A DNA stretch of 64,000 nucleotides from Epiperipatus broadwayi (taxonomy: Eukaryota > Onychophora > Udeonychophora > Euonychophora > Peripatidae), in assembly GCA_028023455.1 (NCBI GenBank), contig JAQFVV010006256.1, forward strand, positions 310,001 to 374,000, given 5' to 3'. Under the pieces are notes generated by a model that had not been told where the DNA came from, did not search any database, and saw only the letters and a program-made list of their open reading frames with translations. A program made the position numbers and the translations under genes. Shown here piece after piece: positions 10,789-22,530 of this stretch. Positions within the stretch are counted from its first letter, which is position 1, and every line of letters begins with the position of its first letter.

Positions 10789-13100
10789 CACACTATCAGT
10801 TTTTTTTTAGTGTATACAAAATCATCCCTAGCTATTAATGACAAAAAAAAAGTATTTTTTTAAGTTAATATATTGATACTGGGTCCGAATAGGAAGAGAA
10901 GATATTATTTACTAGATTTAAACGGGTTTATAATTATAATAATAAAAACATGGAAATGGACCAGCCCTTCAAGCAGAGGGGAGAATATCCTTGATAGTAG
11001 AGCCATCAACGATACCCGCGGTCAGTTCAAGCTATGCAAAAGGATAATATGATCTCATTTCCAAACCATGGCCCATCTCATCTGCTGGATTCAAATCCCT
11101 GCCATCCAAAGCATTTTATTTGTTTTGAGGATCAACCTCAGGCATCAGCCAACCACAGGTTATAGTCAGCATGCTTCGGATGACAGGCACACAATCCAGC
11201 ATTTGAAATATCCCATGACTATAGCTCAGGGTCCAGCACATTTATTTAACACATAAAAAAAAAATTCTACGTTAATTTACTGGTGATGCAGCAACAAGAG
11301 ACAAAGAGAAAATAGACAAAATAACAATTAAAGCAAATATTAATATTTATTTATGCACACATATTTAACACAATACAACTAATAAATTTGACATAAGAAA
11401 AATAAATGACTTTAGATTATAGTTATAATAGTCTGTTAATTAAAGTTCATTTAAAATAATGAGTCTAGACTGTGATCAGAATATATTTAAAAGTATCTTT
11501 ACCTAGATTTTCATGATTGTCAGTTTCCAACCAGTTGATTTCTTGGTCATCGATGGTTTCATGGCTTGTTTTCCATTCTTTGTCATGACAGTGAGAGAGT
11601 TTACAACAGCGTCTACTTCACCATTTTGGCATTAGTTTTCAGTGAGGGTTCAGACTGGAACAGCTGATTTGTGGAGAACTTTGGGGCCTGAAGCCCAATC
11701 AAACACTTCTAAAGATGATCTAGCAATGCATTTTTGCTAGATCTGCAGCTTCTGCAATAATATTTTCCAAAGTAGTATTGAATGGCTATATCTATTCTTC
11801 GATTTCTAGATCTCTGGAGCAATGAATAATGTAACACACAAAATGAAGACCATACTGAATTTGATCACAAAATGAAGGCCAGAATGAACGATAATAGATA
11901 GTTATGACTTTATATGTCCTCTCTCATTGTTTTAATGTCTTATCATTATTTTCAATTTTGATCGTAACTTGAAATTGATTTTTACTTTCCACATTAATCT
12001 AATCTTTTGCTTAGATTAATCTATCTTGCTGATAAGATAGTTTACAGTTTGTAGTTATTACAATTATTGATTTCAACTTTATTATCAGCTAGGAATCTTT
12101 TAAAGTAATTACATTTGCGAAAGTTTTCTTTCACAAACAAATTTTCATTTTAACTTTCTATGTTTATTTATTTATTCTTTAAAAAGAGGGAGAAAAACAA
12201 GTTTTAAATATTTTCTAATTCTGTTTTAGATTTCTCCCCAAGCCCATTCTCTTTTAAAAAAAATATAAATGCAATTTTATTTTACAAAATTGCATTTTAA
12301 AAATGTGAAAACAAAACAAAACTACTCCAAAACATATTATACTTTTTTTCTTAATAAATCTGATCATTTATTTTTAAATGAAAAACATGTAATGCGACTA
12401 TGTATGTGTGCCTGGCATATATATTTTTCGCTCGCGATGTTATATATTTTCTAACAGTTTAATAACCTACTTCCATAAAAATCTCAACATTTAAATAAAA
12501 CATTTTTAAGCAAGGAAAATGATTTCAACATTTTTTTTCATTCTACCAATATCAGTGTTAATGTGAACATACCTTTTTATGTGAAAATCTCATGCATATT
12601 ATCTTACACAAAACCTATTCTCACTTAACATACTGCTCCCCTTAAATCATTATAATTAGATTTCTGCCAAAAAAGCAGGTCTTATACATCAAACCCTCAC
12701 TCTTCTCTGAGTCTTTCTATCAATTTCTCGAATTCAATCATATAACTATTTTTTTTATTATTAATCATTAGTTCACTACTTTCTTTTCTCGCTTTTTTAC
12801 CTTTCAATATTACTACTAACTCATCATTTCAGTTTTTTATTCTTTTCCAAATCAACAACCTCCAATATTTCCATATCTTTTTTTTTAATCTTCTATATGT
12901 CTATTCCAAATAAAATCATATTTCATATAAAACATTTAACAAAGTCTTTTTTTAAATTTCATCTTTAACAATTAATTAAATAACATTCTATTCTTATTAA
13001 AAAATTATATAGGTATTGCAGTTTTTATCATAAAATTTTTGTCACTATTTTCATTATAAGGCAATCATTATTTAAAAGCATTAATCTGTTGTAAAGTTTG
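10789..13100. other. Mostly AT-rich, with an unclassified less AT-rich block at about 10.95-11.93 kb
   Basis: The block near 10950-11240 and 11510-11930 has a more even base composition and contains GGATTCAAATCC, which resembles a tRNA T-arm, suggesting a SINE or LTR remnant. Its right part (CTATTCTTCG...TCTCTGGAGCAATGAA near 11795-11830) is similar to 22610-22640. I cannot assign it. The rest (11.9-13.1 kb) holds nothing recognisable. Confidence 0.35.
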
Positions 13101-13157
13101 TTTACCAATCAGAATGAGTCAACAAGGTATTTAGAAATATTCAATAGTTGTACAATT

Positions 13158-14100
13158 TCAGCAAATATAATCCAAAATTGGTTGGTTTGTTAATGTATTA
13201 TCAATTTTGAGAATTAACAACTTTATGATTAAAGATTTTTTATCAAAATCAAATTGTTTTTTCACATAAGACAAAGCTTTGTTATAAATATTTAAAAATT
13301 TGTTTTCAAACTTTTGTTTTTCATATAGAGATAAATGTTTCACCTTTTGCATAACTTCATAACCGAAAAATTGTATTAACATCTTTTAGAATTGCATTCA
13401 AATCAATAACTGTGATGTTATTTTTTTAAAATAATTTTATAGTCTTTTCAAAAATCGCAAATATATGATTGGTGGACAATAAATGTAACTTAATTTTAAT
13501 TGGTATTTTTTCATCTTTGAATTATAATACTTTTTTTAAAGCTATAGATAAATCACTAACATTACTATGAAATTATGATATTAATGCCATTTATTCTTGT
13601 AATAATCTTTCTACACAATGTTGTAATAATAACTATCAAATTACAGTATGATATCAAAAATCAGCAAATATAACACTTAACAATTCCAGAAATTCATCTT
13701 GTCATTTCATATGAGAATTGATTTTTAAAACAATATTCTCATTCTTCTAAAGCATGCCTCTACAAATTATGCAAAATATGTGGCTGATAATTAGCTTTTA
13801 TAATATTTTGATTTACATTTTGTAAATTTACGAAAAGAGAATAATTATGACCACAATTTGTGTTTGTATTATCAGTGTTTAAAGTTGTAACTTTTGATAA
13901 ATTTAAATATTTAGTAGATTAATTTATGCAAGTGAATATTCCATCATCAGTTTCATCACAATTTTCTTAAAAATCAATAAGCTTGTGTTGCAAACCATTC
14001 TTTTGAAAAGTTTTGAATGACTAACAGAAAAAAATTTCTGAGTTTTCTTTTTAGATACCCCACTCATTATGGAAAAATTTAAATCTTCAGTTAGCATATT
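13158..14100 (-). pseudogene. hAT-family transposase remnant (BED/ZBED-like), minus strand
   Basis: Read on the minus strand, this stretch keeps recognisable pieces of a ZBED-type hAT transposase, in order. Near 13,870-13,760 it reads NTNTNCGHNYSLFVNLQNVN, followed by a QPHILHN segment, the usual N-x-x-x-C-x-AHIxHN landmark of these proteins. Near 13,560-13,400 there is a segment read as YFHSNVSDLSIALKKVL and IKIKLHLLSTNHIFAIFE. A last open stretch of 74 residues (13158-13382) contains FGYEVMQKVKHLSLYEKQKF. Stops interrupt the frame many times and one end is missing, so it is dead. It is oriented opposite to the hAT element directly to its right and is a separate, older insertion. Confidence 0.6.
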
Positions 14101-14567
14101 TTCTAATATTTTTCAATTCAAAACTTTTTTTATATTTTTCCGCAAGATAGTTTGTATGAGTTATCATTTGGTAATATCTTTGAAAAAATTTTTATCAATT
14201 AGTCTAAGAAGTTGTAGGATAAATTATTTTACTATATGATATACATATTCTACTTCAATGGAAACAATTTTTAATTCTTCTAGTCACTTCAAATAATGAT
14301 TTTAATTCATTTGATGATGCTGATAGCAATGACACCTTTTAGTTCAATAAAATTTGTATCTAAACAGTATTTGCATTGTTCTTGAGATTTATTTACTTGT
14401 TCAAATCATTTATACTTTTGTTACTAGCTTTCATTAAAATAATAATTGCATTTTTTTAGATGAAGGGTCCATTTAATAGTTTAATTACTGAAATAAAATT
14501 TAACACAAATCAATTACATTGCTCATAATTTAGAATTTTTGAATAAAAGAAGTAATGAATGTTAGAG

Positions 14568-14793
14568 CAGTGTTTCTCAGCCAATGGTCCTCAAAAAGCT
14601 TACAAATTTGTTTATATTTATTATATATTTCAAATTATGACAAATTTTATTATATTTATTTTCAATTCGGTTCTAATATTTTTTTTTGTTTGTTGTTTAA
14701 TTCATAGAAAATAAACTTAAGAAATAAAACATTACAAAAAATACAAAAAAGTTTCTATTTCCTAGTATCAGTCATCTCACTGAAAAACCACTG
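14568..14793. repeat. Inverted end pair inside the hAT left end (possible nested MITE)
   Basis: A second end-like sequence, CAGTGGTTTTTCAGTGAGAT read on the minus strand from 14793, faces the left end at 14568, so this 226 bp could be a MITE. The outer flanks (TTAGAG and CTCTATTA) are inverted rather than direct repeats, so a separate insertion is not shown. Confidence 0.35.
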
Positions 14794-15013
14794 CTCTATT
14801 AACAATTTTGAACATGCACACTTCATGCATTAAGATGGACTTTGGTATGTACAAAAATAACCTAACAGTTGTGAGTCATATGTACGAGCTGAATAGAATT
14901 GCGCTAATGTGCAGTGATAGAGATTACTATATAATAGATGTGTTATATAAATTAAAATATATTAAATACTTGATATTTACTTTCTTGATAAATTATAGCC
15001 ATTTAAATATGAG

Positions 15014-16806
15014 TAATAACAAGAAAATATCAAAATCTATTGCAAACTTTTTTCAAAAACCAAGTATAAGTACTTTGAATGTTAATGAAAATATTTATTC
15101 ACAAAATGGTTTGCCTCAGGCAAATGAAAATGCACTGTTTATCACTTCAATCCTGATTATTTAAAATTTGATTTCATTTTTTGGCCTGAGTCAGAAGAAA
15201 ATTTACCCAGACATCACGATATTTGGAGAGAAATTTTATCCAATGAATGTATGAAGCCGGCAAAATTAATGTATCATTTACAGACCAAACATTGAAATCT
15301 ACAAAGTAAGCCACTGGATTTTTTTAGAAAGTAAAAGTGCTGAATTGAGAAAAAAAAATCATTTTTTAAAAAATTTATTTTACTCGATAAGTCTCTTGTA
15401 AAAGCACCATATTTAAATTGCTTTAAGGATTGCTATATGCAAAAAGCAATGCTAGTGCCGAAAACTTAATCAAACCATGTTTAATAAATGTGTGTTCTGA
15501 AATCCTATATGCATTTTCTGGGGACAAAATGAAAACTGCCGCTTTTTAACAATACTATTCAATGTGGATTTAGTGAATTAGAGACTAGTGTTGAAGAGCA
15601 ATTCAAAAAGTTAGGCAAATCATGATTTGTAATCCAAATAGATGAATCTACAGATGTTGTCAATAAAGCCATACTTTTTATATTTGTTATGATGATTATG
15701 ATATCAATGAGATAAAAGAAGAAATTTTTGTTGTGTTTAACTTCCTAATCACACAACTAGTTCGGATATATTTAAAACAAATGATAATTATGTCAAAAAG
15801 AACACAATTGTATTGGCTTATATACTGATGGAGCGGCAAGTATGACTGGATAACATTCAGGATTTGCAACAAAAATTAAGGAAGTAGCAGTTGATAAAAT
15901 GATTTTTATGTAATATATTATATGTGGTGAGTATTTAGCTGCTAAAAAATTGTCTCCTGACTTAAACAATGTTCTTACTTAATCGATAAAAATAATAAAT
16001 TATATTAAATTCAAGACTATTTTCAACTTTATGCAATGAAATTGGATCTGGACATGAAAATTGACTATTTCATGCAAAAGTGTGATGGTTGTCAAGAAGG
16101 AAAATATTAATAAGACTATGAATTAAAAAAGGAAGTTGAAACATTTTTAGAAATAAAAAATTACCATGACAACAATTGGATTGCTAAACTGGCTTACTTA
16201 TCAGACATATTTTCATTAATAAATGAACTAAATTTAAGCCTGCAAGGGAATATTATTACTTCTGATTTATGGAATAAAATTGAAGCATTCAAGAAAAAGT
16301 TAAAATTATAGTGTAAGCATGTAGAAGAAGAAAAACTATGAAATGTTTCATTTATTTTCACAATTGATAAATGAATTTGATATAAATGTCAGTGAATTGA
16401 AAAATATTATTTATGAACATTTAACGGGACTTAGTTGTGTGTTTGGTCAATATTATCCACAGGAGTAAGATACACAGAAAGGCAATATGTGGATTTTAAA
16501 TCTGTTTATTGAATAAGAAAAGAACCAATCTGATTTCGAACAGGAAAAATTAATAAACTTAAATTGCAATGGTATATTAAAGTTATTATTTAATTTTATA
16601 AGTATAACTTAATTTTGGGTTAAAATTCAAACTGTATATCCAGAAATACATGAAAAAATCTTGAATGTTATTGCCATTTTTAACCACATATTTATGTGAA
16701 TCAACATTTTTGGCATAGAAACTTATAAAATCAAAAGAAATAAATTGTTTATTAATAAATCCAGCTTTGCATTTAGCAGTCACAAATATATCTCCAAGAC
16801 CTGACT
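15014..16806 (+). pseudogene. hAT (ZBED5-like) transposase pseudogene
   Basis: Starting MSNNKKISKS at 15014 and shifting frame several times, this keeps the order of a ZBED-type hAT transposase. A BED-finger end reads KPAKLMYHLQTKH near 15255-15290; the usual first CxxC pair appears as HDIW, so the finger is broken. Next come FVIQIDESTDVVNKAILF near 15630-15680, DGAASMTG near 15825-15850, LAAKKLSPDLNNVL near 15935-15975 and DNNWIAKLAYLSDIFSLINE near 16170-16230. The C-terminal dimerisation region is still visible around 16600-16800. In intact relatives the acidic residues after QxDESTD catalyse hairpin-type cut-and-paste. More than ten stops make this copy inactive. Family recognition is strong; exact boundaries are approximate. 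Confidence 0.75.
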
Positions 16807-17106
16807 AGCTAATTACTGAAAAGGATCAGTAACAATTGCATTGGTTTTTGGTTTTATAATTATGTTTTACTTATTATTTAAATATTAATTTTTGTTTTTC
16901 TTCAGATTTTGTTTATTATTATTTTAATATTGTTAATTTACTTTCATATAGTTTTGATGATGATATTTTTTATTTTTATCATTCCTTGAAGACATATGTT
17001 AAATTTGTTAAACACTACATAACTATATTTTACTATAAAAACACCCACTTTCTTTCATTTTTTGTTTAGTATTTGGTCCGCAGCATGTAGTCAATTGAGA
17101 AACAGA

Positions 17107-18680
17107 ATGTTTTTATATAAAACATTAAAATAATATATAAATATTCTTTGCTATTAGTATATTTTATCACAAAGTTTGTTATATTATACTTACATAATAT
17201 TTCAGTTTCAAATATATAAAAATGTATACAAATAAAAAATTTCTCAATCTGAAAGTAAAATTATGTTACCAATTTTATCGAGTCAGTTTTGTTATTTAAA
17301 AATAATTTAACTATCAACAATTATTTTCTTTACAAGAAATACTTTTTAATGAATTTCTTATAATATGTATTATTACAATTGTTTATTTAATACACATTAA
17401 AATCATAGAATTATACTCACTTATTTTATATGTAATTTTTTTTATTTTTTATGATTAAAACATATACGTACAAATTATTTTTTTATATTTTCCTATTATG
17501 ATAGATTTACATGTTCAATTAAAATTGCATGTTTATTTTGATGTTTAAAATTGCATGTTTATTGCTAAAACACATTAAAATACATTTTCATAAAACTGGG
17601 TTGATTCATACAAAGCTGCTTTGGTGAGTTTTGAATCCAATGGCAATTAGACCGCTTCCTAATATGCCAAAAATGAAAGTTTGTAGTAAAATGAAACTTT
17701 TCATTATTGGAGAAAAATATTGTTGTCAATGAAGATTTTTATAGTATTTACAAAATCTTATACTTGCATCTCAGAAATTAAATTGAATGTTCTTTATGTC
17801 TTTTTAAATTTTTTAAAAATAACTTAATTTTTGAACATAACATTTTTTTTTTTGTTTACTAATATAAAGTATGACAATTAAGCTCTTATATAGGAAATAG
17901 AACATCTATCATAATCGTAAGACTGTCTTATCGAAAGTAGAAAATGAGATAACTTTAATTTACTCTCATTCTAATATAACAGCAGTGATGTTATTATATG
18001 GAATTTAATCAATTATTGCTGAAATATTTTAACATTGATGTGTGTTGTTATGATATATGAACAAATTGTCATAGGTTTCGACATTGTTAACAATTTTTTA
18101 TATATGATTCCCAGATGTGTGTTGGTAAAAATTTATTAAATGCTACATCTTTAAGTTCTCTTAAAAAGTGATTTAACAATAAATGTTTAATATTGCAAAT
18201 TGGAAGCCTGATCTTGTGTGATAGTAGTTTACATTATCATATTATAGTACTTAGTATGTTTTTATTTTCTGTAACAGCAAAAGAATACTTATTTTTATTT
18301 TTTTTCTAGTTTGACTTATTTAAATTCATTAAATAATATATCTACCATTAACTATGGTTAAAGAGAAATAAAATTTTATTTCTTATCAACATTTTATTTT
18401 CATATTTTTTAGTTCTTGATAAATGAGAAAATTTTTTTCATTTTTTTTTTATTTTTTAATAGATACACATTTTCGTTGAAATATTAAAAATGATTTTTTT
18501 TTTTTACTTAGAAATAAATTTCAGAATATTTCAATATAATGGGTTTTTTGTTATAAGTATTTAATGAGAATTAGGAAAACAATCAATAAATCCATTTAAA
18601 ACATAAGAATAGGAAATTTTTAATTTTGTGATTTCTGTACAAATAATTCTATGAATCACAAATAAATGTACATATACAAT
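17107..18680. other. AT-rich DNA, nothing recognised
   Basis: Very AT-rich with long T runs; no reading frame or repeat family recognised on either strand. Confidence 0.5.
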
Positions 18681-18689
18681 ATGATTAAT

Positions 18690-19800
18690 CTTAAAAGAAG
18701 TCATACACTAAAGAATTAAACTAACGTGTTCTGTATTTATGGCTCATGGATTAAAAGTATGATATCACAAGATGTCATTAGAGATTAAACTTTTTCTGCA
18801 ACAAGCTTTTTTTCCTAATTGTAATTTTTCATTATATTACATTCTCAGCCATATCCTCCCAATGAAGCAGTCCCCATCTGAATATTTTTGAGAGGCTGCC
18901 TTTCTAACAAAAACCATGCTCAAAATTTACTATAACATTTTTTTAAAAAGGAAATATGTTGCCATTGTCATTTGTTTGCTCCCCAAATCCAGTCCAATGA
19001 AGATATGCTTTTGAAATAGTGGATTTAATAGCATTACATTCAGCAAGATGAAAAACATGCCATTTAGTCTTAATAATATTTACATTTTTTTTTAAAAATG
19101 TTTAAGTGGATTTTTTTCAGTAGTTCTATATTATATTGATAAAGAATCTTTGTCTAACTTCTATACAATAAATTTTGTAGAAAAGTAGCCTTGTATACAA
19201 CTAATTTAGATGCAGTAATTATATTGCTATGATGATATACTCTTTTAACTTTACTGAAGTAATATCTCATTGGAATCTATATTGCAGATCAACATCCAAA
19301 TCTAGTTTTCTACCTAAAAAGCTACTATAATATTTAAGTTGATTTATATTCTCAACCACAAGTCAATGATGGAATAAAAAAATCTTCAGTAAAAAATTTT
19401 TCTTCTGTTAATGACTGATAAAAGATTTGTTTTTGTAAATTTAATATTAATGCTGAAGCAAATTTTTGAAACCAAAAAGATGTAATTCTTATTTTTGCTT
19501 ATAATTGGTTTGAATTAAGAACTCGAGCATTAAACCTATTGTATATTGTTGCTGTTTTCATAAATGTGATAAACTAGTCCAAAGATCATTGTCATAACTT
19601 GGAACTAATGCATATCCTTCCTTATTTAATCAGTTTTTTTTCCAAATTTATCAGATTAGTATTAACTTTGCCTCATCGAAACACCATATCACTTTCTCAA
19701 TTTATTCTTAGCATATGCTTACAAGATCAATTTCTTTACCATTTTCTGGAGACATCTGCTTTAAGGTTGAGTAATCAATGGTTAATAGATGGTAGTATTA
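18690..19800 (-). pseudogene. CFDP2-type LINE, C-terminal half of ORF2, minus strand
   Basis: The reading frame is badly broken but still alignable to the end of the reverse transcriptase and the C-terminal region of the LINE proteins often annotated as craniofacial development protein 2-like. Near 19,180-19,100 the minus strand reads KRVYHHSNIITASKLVVYKA, then TFLQNLLYRS. This is the family's TKLKVYKAVVLxTLLYGxETWT region with its tryptophans lost. Further down, near 18,960-19,040, KTKWHVFHLAECNAIKST and LHWTGF correspond to the terminal xxLRWxGHVxRM motif. The N-terminal half of a similar element, in the same orientation, lies at 25.93-27.83 kb, so I infer one element split by the 6 kb in between. 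Confidence 0.55.
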
Positions 19801-19809
19801 TAATCCAAA

Positions 19810-21822
19810 GCATACTGGCAACTCATATTCATTGGTTCTCTCTATAACTTCTCTCAATGCTTGGATGTGATCCATTGTACTAAAACCACTTTTAAATCAA
19901 TCATATTCTTTTATTTGGTTGAAATCCAAAGTTTGCTGTAGAAGAGTTGTAATTATTTTGGTAAAAATTTTGTGTAGAACTGATAATAGACTAATAGATC
20001 TGTAATTTCTGATATCTTTTTTATCATCTTTTTTAAATATTAATATTAATACTGCATTCGGTTTATAACTTTGCCAAATTTTTTTCTATCTCTTCACCTG
20101 TATTTTTTAAGATATTGATTATAACTTCATCATTGCCTGGAGCTTTTTCCTTCTTCATAAATTTAATTGCATTTCTCACTTCTTCATTTAAGATCCTGGG
20201 CAATTCAGAAGGTATAATAGATGTAGGAGGTATTAGTATATAAGTTTCCTACCAATACTAAAATGTTGTTTTATACTCTTGAGACTTATTCTCTTCTATA
20301 GCTTCCCTTTCTAGTTCACAATTATACTTTCTTATATCATCAACTCTTTTCATACCATTTTACAAAATCCAAGGTATTCCATCCTTAATGCAGCATTTTA
20401 TATATTTCCGTATTCCTTCTTTTTTTTCATAAATTCTCTAATCTCAATAGAAATTTTACTGGTCAACTGCTGCTTTTTTCTACCAGCTATTTTTGTTGCA
20501 GTTTTTAAAAGTGTATCAGTTATTTTCCTATTGATTTCATTAAAATCTGAATCGTTTTTATAATCTATTAATATTTGAAAATGATTTGCAAGTTCTAATT
20601 TAAATTCATTAGAATGTTCCTGAAGATTAGGAATATAAACTGCAAAAATTGTTTTTCTTAATAATTTTTGTCTTTCTATTTTTGTATTAACATGTATCTT
20701 ACATCTCACTAATCGATGATCACTTCCTTTGTTGAATTTATTAAAAACATTACAATCTTGAAATAAATATTTTCTGTTAGTCAAAATATAACTCAATTCT
20801 GTGGTACCTTCACTTGGATGCGTCTATGTCCATTTCCGTTTAACATTTTTCCCAAAAAATGAATTCGTAATATAAAGTTGTTGTTTTTTTTTTTTTTGCA
20901 AACTACAAAAGTCTGTAACCACATTTACCTACAACACTTTATCTTTTAATTGTTTATCAATTTTGGTCTACAGTCTCCCATAACAATTTCAAAATGTTGT
21001 TTAATCTGATCAAAAGCCTTATGTAACATACATATAAAAATCCTCTACTACTTCATTGTTATGAGAACTTGTTGCGGCATAAACCTGAATTATCACTTGA
21101 TACCTGCTATTATGTATGTGAACAAAAGTAATGTTATACACAAAAGTTAATTAATTTCACTGTAATAATTTACTATAATGACTAATGAATTTATTAACCA
21201 ATTAATAATAAAAAATTAAAGATTTTGTCATTATCTGAGACCAACAATCTCCCTAATGTTTTTTCACTTTTTATTTATAATGATTCCTCCTACTCATAGT
21301 ACATGTCCACTTTTTAAATCATTTGTCTTTTCATCTTCTAACTTCATAAAGTCCAAAAATGTCCCATTTAATAAGAGACAGCTCTTCTTCCAATTCTTGC
21401 AATCTTCCTTCTCTTGAAAGTAATCTGCTGTTGTAATTACCTCAATAAAAGATCCAAAAGACAGCCTGGATTCACAATTAGGGGATTCTTAGCACCCGCC
21501 GTCCTTGGCCACCAATCACTGCCCTGCTGGTGACTTTACAGGCTCCTGGGAATAAGCGCCATGATTTATTTTTGTCTGTCGTAATTGTAAATATCTATTA
21601 GGAAAATTTTTTTACATTCACACACACATTCAATTTGCCTTCTAGAAAATTCAACTGATGTTTTAGTTAAAGAGCTATCAGGCAATATAGAAGAAAGATC
21701 ATGGTCTTTCTTGATCTTGAACTGATAAATAAAAAGCCAATAAACTCACCATGTTGGCTAATGTGTGTTGATGAGCAGCCCATCCATGTTCATATACTTT
21801 ACGAATAATCACGTAATAATAA
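19810..21822 (-). pseudogene. RTE-like LINE, inverted 5' half (endonuclease and first RT domains)
   Basis: Read on the minus strand from about 21,820 this runs from an untranslated leader (with a less AT-rich patch near 21,480-21,560) into an apurinic-type endonuclease with LQELEEELSLIKWDIFGL near 21,400. It then has a C-terminal SDHRLVR motif at the 20,720 region, a linker (20398-20796, 132 open residues), and RT blocks AIKFMKKEKAPGNDE (near 20,150), NYRSISLLSVLHKIFTK (near 20,010) and FKSGFSTMDHIQALREVIER (near 19,860). It stops abruptly after ELPVCFG at about 19,812, exactly where the plus-strand half at 21,823 begins. Stops are scattered throughout. Endonuclease plus RT architecture and motif spelling fit an RTE-like clade. 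Confidence 0.7.
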
Positions 21823-22530
21823 CAACTTTGGATTTGTAGATTATGAAAAGGCATTAGATTCTATAAGCATTTCTTCAGGAATTAAAGCATTGGATAATCA
21901 AGTTGTAGACCCAGGATATTGTCATATTTTGAAGAATATTTATAAAAATGCAACAGTAATAATTAGATTACATAATGATACTAGGAAGATTAACATTGAG
22001 AAGGGTGTAAATAGCATGACTTCATATCTACAAAACATTTTACAGCAGTGCTGCAAGAAGTATTTTGTGAATTAAAATGTGAAGATAAAGGAATAAAAAT
22101 AAATGGAGATTATTTAAGTCATCTAGTTTTTGCAAATAATGCTTCAGAACTTCAGGAAATGTTGCAAGAATTATCAGAGGAAAGTAAGAAAGTAGGACTA
22201 AAGGTAAATGTTAAAAAGACTAATGTTCAATGAATCTTTTTCAAATATAAAAATAAAGATTAATAATGATGAATTAGAAAAAGTTAACAGCTATAAATAC
22301 TTTGGTCAGATTATTACTACAGATGGAAACATAATGGCTGAAATTAATTGTAGAATTAAACTTTGTTGGAGTGCTTTTAGTAGAAAAAACTTAATAATAA
22401 AAGAAAATATGCCTATGTGCTTGAAAGGAAGATTTTTAATAAATGTGTTTTATCAGTTCTTACTTATGGATCTGAGAATTGGACACTTAACAGTGTACCG
22501 GTCAAAATAGTATGCTCACTTAATAAGATT
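21823..22530 (+). pseudogene. RTE-like LINE, 3' half of RT in sense orientation
   Basis: This begins FGFVDYEKALDS at 21,830, the catalytic RT block A, and continues with GYCHILKNIYKNATVI. A block around 22,048-22,200 reads LSHLVFANNASELQEML, where the family's FADD catalytic motif has become FANN, so it is inactive. Then come KTNV and VNSYKYFGQIITTDG (near 22,290) and LTYGSENWTLNS (near 22,470). Small frameshifts divide it into overlapping frames. It picks up within a few residues of where the inverted half at 19.81 kb ends, so both are parts of one insertion. The body breaks off near 22,530 and its last part reappears at about 25,425. Confidence 0.75.

Larger units (their letters stand above)
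14568..17106 (+). mobile_element. hAT transposon with ZBED-type transposase, near full length, decayed
   Basis: The left end CAGTGTTTCTCAGCCAATGG, extended by TCC, matches the reverse complement of the right end at about 17072-17106 (CTGTTTCTCAATTGACTACA, continuing to GGACC). These are short inverted ends of the Charlie/ZBED hAT type. The transposase pseudogene lies between them. The AATGTT on both outer sides may be part of an eroded 8-bp duplication, but it is not exact. The right end is less certain than the left. Confidence 0.6.
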
